Source of the DNA: Deltaproteobacteria bacterium
Lineage (GTDB): Bacteria > Myxococcota_A > UBA9160 > JAFDDA01
Assembly (NCBI GenBank): GCA_019311105.1
Contig: JAFDDA010000036.1
Span: 1 to 41,477 of the forward strand
Length of the DNA: 41,477 nucleotides
Direction of reading: 5' to 3'
Each line of letters opens with the position of its first letter. Positions within the stretch are counted from its first letter, which is position 1. Both the position numbers and the translations under genes were made by a program. The notes beneath the pieces are model-generated. The model made no database searches. It was not told the DNA's origin and saw nothing but the letters and a program-made list of their open reading frames with translations. Positions 37,023 to 41,477 of this stretch are shown here, in pieces.

Positions 37023-39440
37023 TCAGTAGATGATCTGGCTCTCGACGAGCTCGCGGTAGCGCTCCTCCGAGAGGCCGAGGAGCTCCTTGAAGACGAAGTC
37101 GTTGTCCTGGCCCATGGCGGGGCCGGGCTCCACGCGGGCCGGTGTACGACTCATCTTCACGTAGCCGCCGTAGAGGGTCTCGTCGAAGCCGAGCGGGTGG
37201 CGAACCGAGATGAAGGTTCCGCGTTCGCGGTAGTGGGGATCTTCCAAGAGGTCGGCGACGTTGAGGACGGGGGCCGCGGCGACGCCGGCTCGCTGCAACT
37301 GCTCCGCCAGCGCGCGATCGTCGAAGCCCGCGGTCCACTCGGCCAGCTTCTCGTGGATCGCCTCCAGGTGCTCGACGCGCCCAGCGGTGTGCTCGAATTC
37401 GGGGGCGGTGGCCCAGTCGGGCCGGTTCATGGCCCGGACCAGGCCGCGCCACTCCTCGTCTTCGAGGACGGCGATGCTGATCCAGCGATCTTCGCCCGCA
37501 CAAGGGAAGACGCCGTGGGGTGCGGCCACGGCGAGCGGATGCCGATTGCCGAACGGGCCGGCCACCCGCCCGTTCATCTCGTAGTCCATGAAGGCCGGGC
37601 CGACCATCTGCATCACGGCTTCCTGCTGGGAGTAGTCCACGTGCTGGCCCTGGCCGGTGCGGTCGCGCCGACGCAGCGCCGTGAGCGCCGCGAAGGCGCC
37701 CATGATGCCGTTGTAGGGGTCGGCGAAGGCGTTCTCGACCGGCAGCGGCGGCCCGCCGAAGTAGCCGCTCAGGCTGTCGAGCCCCGTCGTGCTGGTCAGG
37801 CTCAACCCGTAGGTCCGGATGTCCTTGAGCGGGCCGAACAGCCCGGCCGCCGGCATCGAGAGCATCACGATGTCGGATTTGACCTCGCGAAGGTCCTCGT
37901 AGCCGAGCCCCCAACGTTTCATCACGCCCGGGCCGAAGTTCTCGATCACGAGGTCCGACTTCGCGATCAGCTCGCGTGCGAGATCGCGGGCTTCTTCGCG
38001 CTTCAGGTCGAGGGTGATCCCGCCGTTGCCGGCCCAGCAAGCGTGGTTCGAGAGGCTGCGGTCCGGATCGCGCACACCGCCCGCGAAGGGCGGGAGGTTC
38101 CGCATGAAGTCCACCCGGGTCCGGGACTCGATTTTGTAGACCTCGGCTCCCAGGAAGGCCAGGGTCTGGCCGACCACCGGGCCGGCCCACACCCAGCCGA
38201 AGTTCGCAACACGGATCCCCTCGAGCGGAAGCGAAGCCTTCGCGACGCTTCTGGGTGTAGGCGTCTTCGGCGGAGCTGTGGTCTCGCCGCCGAGCACCTC
38301 GGCGTCGTGTTGGCCCAGCAGGGGGGCCGCGCGCGTCGGGCCGCCGGGAACGTCGCGTAGCTTGAAGGGAGCGCCGAGGTCGCGGAAGCGGCCCAGCTCA
38401 GGGTGCTCCAGCTCGACGAGGTAGTCGCGTTCGGCGAGATGCGGATGCTCCACGGCTTCGGCCACGTCGTAGACCGCGGTGACCGGGCAGCCGGCCTCCT
38501 GGCAACGATCCATGATCTCCTGCTTGCCGCGCTCGACGGTCCACGCCTCGATCAAGGGGTAGATGGCGTCGGTGTTCTGGGCGCGCGTGAACATGTCCTG
38601 GAACATCTCGAGCTGCATCCAGTCGGGGTTCCCCATCACGCGGGCCAGCCCGTTCCACTGCCCGGGCTCGAGGGCCAGCATCCACACGTGTCCGTCCCGG
38701 CACGGGAGGATGGTGGCGGGCGCCCCCAGAGACATCCCGACTCCGGTTCGCCGATCGAAGACCCCGTCCTGGGCGTAGGCGCCGATGTTCTGGGCACCGA
38801 CGAAGGTGGCGGCGATCGCCTCGGCGCAGGAGACGTCGACCTGCTGGCCACCCCCCACCTGTTGCAAGCCGTGCAGAGCCGCCAGCCCCCAGGCCGCGCC
38901 CGCGACCGCGCCGAAGAAGTCGGCAGCGAAGGTCCCGTGCTCGAGGGGGGCCTGGTCCGGAAGTCCGCAGTAGCGGCTGCTCGCGCCGGTGAGGTGGTAG
39001 GCGTTCAGGTCGTAGGCCTTCCAATCGCGGTAGGGGCCGGTCTGGCCGAAGGGCGTGATCGAGATCATCACGAGGTCGGGGTTCAGGGCGGAGAGCGAGC
39101 CGTAGTCGAGGCCCCAACCCTGCATCCGTGCCGGCGGGTTGTTCTCGATCAGGACGTCGGCCCCGGCGACGAGCTCGCGCAGCCGATCGCATTCGTCGGA
39201 ACGGCTGACGTCCAGGCGGACGCCCCGCTTGTTGGTATTGAGGAAGTGGTAGAGGCCGCTCTTCTCGGGGTGCGGGACATCGCCGGGGAAGGGGCCCCAG
39301 CGCCGTGCGACGTCGCCGTCGGTCGGCTCGACCTTGACGACGTCGGCTCCGTAATCCGCGAAGAGCTTCGCGCAGTACGGCGCCGACACCCCCTGGCCGA
39401 GCTCGACTACCTTGATCCCTTGGAGGGCTCCCTTGCCCAT
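37023..39440 (-). CDS. Fused double CaiB/BaiF CoA-transferase
   Basis: An 805-residue protein made of two complete family III CoA-transferase domains. Domain 1 (about 5-385) opens LQGIKVVELGQGVSAPYCAKLFADYGADVVKVEP, with the probable catalytic Asp202 in GGGQQVDVS. A Pro/Thr/Lys linker (about 386-403) follows. Domain 2 (about 404-805) opens LPLEGIRVANFGWVWAGPVVGQTLAFLGAEVYKIES, with Asp602 in GQGQHVDYS. Ordinary members have about 400 residues and work as interlocked dimers, so this is a covalent pseudo-dimer whose halves have diverged. Such double proteins occur in actinobacterial and MAG catabolic clusters. ATG 39440 is 18 nt after the preceding stop. Confidence 0.9.
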   Translation of the reverse strand: MGKGALQGIKVVELGQGVSAPYCAKLFADYGADVVKVEPTDGDVARRWGPFPGDVPHPEKSGLYHFLNTNKRGVRLDVSRSDECDRLRELVAGADVLIENNPPARMQGWGLDYGSLSALNPDLVMISITPFGQTGPYRDWKAYDLNAYHLTGASSRYCGLPDQAPLEHGTFAADFFGAVAGAAWGLAALHGLQQVGGGQQVDVSCAEAIAATFVGAQNIGAYAQDGVFDRRTGVGMSLGAPATILPCRDGHVWMLALEPGQWNGLARVMGNPDWMQLEMFQDMFTRAQNTDAIYPLIEAWTVERGKQEIMDRCQEAGCPVTAVYDVAEAVEHPHLAERDYLVELEHPELGRFRDLGAPFKLRDVPGGPTRAAPLLGQHDAEVLGGETTAPPKTPTPRSVAKASLPLEGIRVANFGWVWAGPVVGQTLAFLGAEVYKIESRTRVDFMRNLPPFAGGVRDPDRSLSNHACWAGNGGITLDLKREEARDLARELIAKSDLVIENFGPGVMKRWGLGYEDLREVKSDIVMLSMPAAGLFGPLKDIRTYGLSLTSTTGLDSLSGYFGGPPLPVENAFADPYNGIMGAFAALTALRRRDRTGQGQHVDYSQQEAVMQMVGPAFMDYEMNGRVAGPFGNRHPLAVAAPHGVFPCAGEDRWISIAVLEDEEWRGLVRAMNRPDWATAPEFEHTAGRVEHLEAIHEKLAEWTAGFDDRALAEQLQRAGVAAAPVLNVADLLEDPHYRERGTFISVRHPLGFDETLYGGYVKMSRTPARVEPGPAMGQDNDFVFKELLGLSEERYRELVESQIIY

Positions 39441-39457
39441 CGCGTTCTCGCCGTGGC

Positions 39458-40558
39458 TCAATCGACCTCGCCGGTCACGCCGTCGATCGCGGTGAGGGCT
39501 TCTTCGACCATGTCGAAGACGATCTGGCGGGCGGGCTTCATGGCCGTGACGAAGCCAACGCCCTGGCCAGCCGCCTCGGTCATCAGGTCCTCGCGACGGT
39601 TGTCGTTGGCGCCCTGAATGTAGTCGGAGCTGAGGAGCATCTGGTAGGGGGGCGGAAGCACCTGCGGCGCATCGGGCTTCATCCACTCGTCCGTCCAGGG
39701 ACACTTGAGCGTGCGCATGGTCATGCCGGAGATGCTCCGTGAGTACGAGGTGTCCTCGGCGGTTGCGGCGAGCAGCTTCTCCTTGACGATCATGTCCACG
39801 TCGGATTCTCGGGACGCCAGCCAGAGCGTGCCCGTCCACACGCCGGAGGCGCCGAGGCAGAGCGCCGCGGCCAGGTGGCGTCCGGTGGTCACGCCGCCGG
39901 CGGCGATGATCGGGGTATCGCCCGCGATGGAGACGACCTCCGGGACGATCGAGAAGGTTCCCATGGCGCCCGTATGTCCCGCCGCGTCGTAGCCCTGGGC
40001 GATGACGGCATCCACTCCGGCTTCGATCTGGCGCTTGGCCTGGCGGGTCTTGCCGATCAGACCGAATACCTTGATGTCGCGCTCGTGGGCGGTATCGAGC
40101 AGGAAGGCGGGGCTTCCGAGCCCCGAGCAGATCACGGGCACCCGCTCGTCGAGCAGCACCTCGAGCTGCGCCCGGGCCATGTCCTGATTCAGGCCTCCCC
40201 ACTGGTGGAGGGCGATCGGGCCCTTGGGATCGGGGACGTTGTACTTCTCCTTGATCTGCTGGGCGAACTCCTTCTGGACGTCGGGGATCTTCGCGATCAG
40301 CTGCTCCAGGGTGTCGGAGGGCGGCACCGAGGCGGGCAGCACGAGATCGATTCCGAAGGGCTTGCCGTCGACCCGTTCGCGGATCCAAGCGATGTCGGCG
40401 GCGATCTCGTCCCGGGTATGCATCGCTTCGCCCAGCACGGCGAAGGCGCCCGAATTGATGACCGACACCGCAACGTCTTTGCAGTGGGTGAACGAGATGA
40501 TGGGGTACTCGATCCCCAGCATGTCGCAGAGCTTCGTTCGAAGCGGATCATGAACCAT
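39458..40558 (-). CDS. Nitronate-monooxygenase-like flavoprotein (second)
   Basis: A 366-residue FMN-type TIM-barrel protein, paralogous to the one at 35821-36909 over its whole length (same FTHC, KPFGIDLVLP, AQGYDAAGHTGAMGTFSIVPEVV, AAGGVTTGRHLAAALCLGASGVWTGTLWLAS and MLLSSDYIQGANDNRREDLMTEA). By eye well over half of the residues are identical, so the pair arose by duplication. ATG 40558 has GAGGAG upstream. Upstream on the same strand is a thiolase-fold gene, downstream the double CaiB gene; all four appear co-transcribed. It may act on a different stereoisomer or chain length than its sister. Confidence 0.88.
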   Translation of the reverse strand: MVHDPLRTKLCDMLGIEYPIISFTHCKDVAVSVINSGAFAVLGEAMHTRDEIAADIAWIRERVDGKPFGIDLVLPASVPPSDTLEQLIAKIPDVQKEFAQQIKEKYNVPDPKGPIALHQWGGLNQDMARAQLEVLLDERVPVICSGLGSPAFLLDTAHERDIKVFGLIGKTRQAKRQIEAGVDAVIAQGYDAAGHTGAMGTFSIVPEVVSIAGDTPIIAAGGVTTGRHLAAALCLGASGVWTGTLWLASRESDVDMIVKEKLLAATAEDTSYSRSISGMTMRTLKCPWTDEWMKPDAPQVLPPPYQMLLSSDYIQGANDNRREDLMTEAAGQGVGFVTAMKPARQIVFDMVEEALTAIDGVTGEVD

Positions 40559-40584
40559 GGCTGTCTTCTCCTCGATCCCGTGCG

Positions 40585-41477
40585 CTACGTCTTGAGCACC
40601 ACGGCCGTACCGTTACCACCGAGGCCCAGGGTCTGCCCGAGCCCGGATTTCGCGTTGGGGACCTGGCGGGGCCCCGCTTCGCCTCGCAGCTGCCAGGTCA
40701 GCTCGCAGACCTGGAAGACACCCATTGCCGTGGTCGCCTCTCCGAAGGAGAGAAAGCCGCCGCTGGGGTTGATGGGAAGCCGGCCCGTCGGGAGGGTCTC
40801 CCCCTTCTCGACGAGTCGTTCCGCTTCGCCCGGCTGACAGAGCCCCCAGTCTTCGGGAAAGGCGAGCTCGTAGTAGACCGTGTTGTCCTGCAGCTCGACC
40901 AGGTCGAGATCGCCGGGCTCCATGCTGGCGGACTCGAGGGCCCGGCCCACGGCCATGGTGGCCTCGCTGTGGAATGCCCGGCCCGAGGAGGGGACCACGG
41001 TGCCGAGGCCATTCGGGCAGCCATGGTCGAAGCCCGCCGTGGCGACGGTGCTCGAAGCCACCCATACGGGCTGGGCCGTCCGCTTGCGCGCCATCTCGGC
41101 CGAACAGAGCAGAACGGCGGCGGCCCCGTCGCTCACGGGGCAGATCTCGTAGAGGTGGAGGGGGTCGCTCACCATCGGGGAGGCGAGCACCTCTTCCATG
41201 GTGAACTCCTTGCGGAAGCGGGCGTTCGGGTTGTGCGCCGAGATCTGGTGGGACTTGACGGCGATCCGGGCGAGATCCTCCTCGGTCGTTCCGAAGTCGT
41301 GCATGCGGCGTCGGCAGAGTGCCGCCCAGAAGGCCGGGCCCGGCATGCCGACGCAGAGCTGGCGCAGATACTCGATGTCGGTTTCTTCGTCGACGCCGGA
41401 GGTCTGGATGAAGCCCTTGGGCATCTTCTCGCCGCCGACGACCAGGACGCAATCGTGCGCGCCGCTGGCGACCAGCA
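40585..41477 (-). CDS. SCP2-type thiolase-fold protein with altered active site, partial
   Basis: The C-terminal 297 or so residues of a thiolase-fold protein; the gene continues past the right edge of the window. In-frame coding text runs to the edge (LVASGAHDCVLVVGGEKM before an internal Met at 41422-41424), so the start is outside. It has SCP2-thiolase features: NPNARFRKEFTMEEVLASPMVSDPLHLYEICPVSDGAAAVLL and the end GLGQTLGLGGNGTAVVLKT. But the catalytic segments differ: HDCF is QDNT, and the GHP His motif after NPSGG is GEA. A classical thiolytic cleavage is therefore unlikely; an Ltp-like lyase or structural partner is more likely. No DUF35 gene is next to it inside the window. Confidence 0.82.
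   Translation of the reverse strand, partial: LVASGAHDCVLVVGGEKMPKGFIQTSGVDEETDIEYLRQLCVGMPGPAFWAALCRRRMHDFGTTEEDLARIAVKSHQISAHNPNARFRKEFTMEEVLASPMVSDPLHLYEICPVSDGAAAVLLCSAEMARKRTAQPVWVASSTVATAGFDHGCPNGLGTVVPSSGRAFHSEATMAVGRALESASMEPGDLDLVELQDNTVYYELAFPEDWGLCQPGEAERLVEKGETLPTGRLPINPSGGFLSFGEATTAMGVFQVCELTWQLRGEAGPRQVPNAKSGLGQTLGLGGNGTAVVLKT

Noticed and set aside
1-41477. Classical cholesterol/steroid degradation cluster
   Set aside because: Several families overlap (P450, Ltp2-like, DUF35, crotonase, IpdC-like), but no KstD, Hsa, IpdAB or Mce genes are present; the likeness is one of chemistry, not of a known gene set.

Overview
The window is 41.5 kb of very GC-rich DNA, densely packed with genes and with no RNA genes, insertion sequences or CRISPR array that I could find. 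Apart from a RecQ-type helicase at the left edge, almost every gene belongs to a catabolic family: cytochrome P450, acyl-CoA ligases, family III (CaiB/BaiF) CoA-transferases, crotonases, thiolase-fold proteins with a DUF35 partner, a molybdenum hydroxylase, nitronate-monooxygenase-like flavoproteins, a luciferase-like (F420 type) oxidoreductase and an MFS carrier. High GC, a lipoprotein signal and this mix of families suggest an environmental bacterium with large lipid, terpenoid or alicyclic catabolism, of the Myxococcota, Binatota or other deltaproteobacterial MAG kind. An actinobacterial origin cannot be excluded, and the taxon is a guess.

Layout. (1) 4-1908: RecQ-like helicase with a basic repeat tail. 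(2) 2015-3360: a Coq4-like gene and a PNPOx-like gene, divergent around a perfect 20-bp palindrome. (3) 9220-3483, minus strand: a five-gene run encoding a FadF/Hdr-type Fe-S membrane oxidoreductase, a SnoaL-like protein, a small unknown protein, an acyl-CoA ligase and a P450. (4) 9381-20415, plus strand: xdhC, a mocA-like gene and coxG, then a three-subunit acetone-carboxylase-type complex, then three CaiB/BaiF CoA-transferases, most of them overlapping. (5) 21356-20475, minus strand: a MenB/BadI-like crotonase. (6) 21509-28828, plus strand: the three subunits of a molybdenum hydroxylase, an amidohydrolase, a thiolase-fold protein lacking the nucleophilic Cys, its DUF35 partner and a crotonase. 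(7) 35021-28859, minus strand: a fatty acid/sterol hydroxylase, an MFS carrier, a SnoaL lipoprotein, an LLM oxidoreductase, a damaged acyl-CoA ligase and a second Coq4-like gene. (8) 35151: a TetR regulator divergent from the hydroxylase. (9) 41477-35821, minus strand: a partial thiolase-fold gene, a nitronate-monooxygenase-like gene, a fused double CaiB protein, and a second nitronate-monooxygenase-like gene.

How the parts may work together (inference). The central block reads as a ketone-carboxylation pathway. The molybdenum hydroxylase or P450 would add oxygen. The acetone-carboxylase-type enzyme, whose predicted Mn ligands are kept, would turn a ketone into a beta-keto acid. The CaiB proteins would make the CoA thioester. 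A MenB/BadI-like crotonase or a Cys-less thiolase/DUF35 lyase would then cut the carbon skeleton. Electrons from acyl-CoA oxidation could enter the quinone pool through the FadF-like protein. I know of no described pathway with exactly this set. The substrate is unknown; a cyclic or branched ketone fits better than acetone because of the CoA-transferases and crotonases.

A second theme is DNA plasticity. Short tandem duplications (22-33 bp) lie at or next to the 3' ends of several genes. One acyl-CoA ligase appears to carry two internal deletions. The repeat at the end of xdhC contains three complete in-frame ribosome-binding-site plus GTG modules for the next gene.
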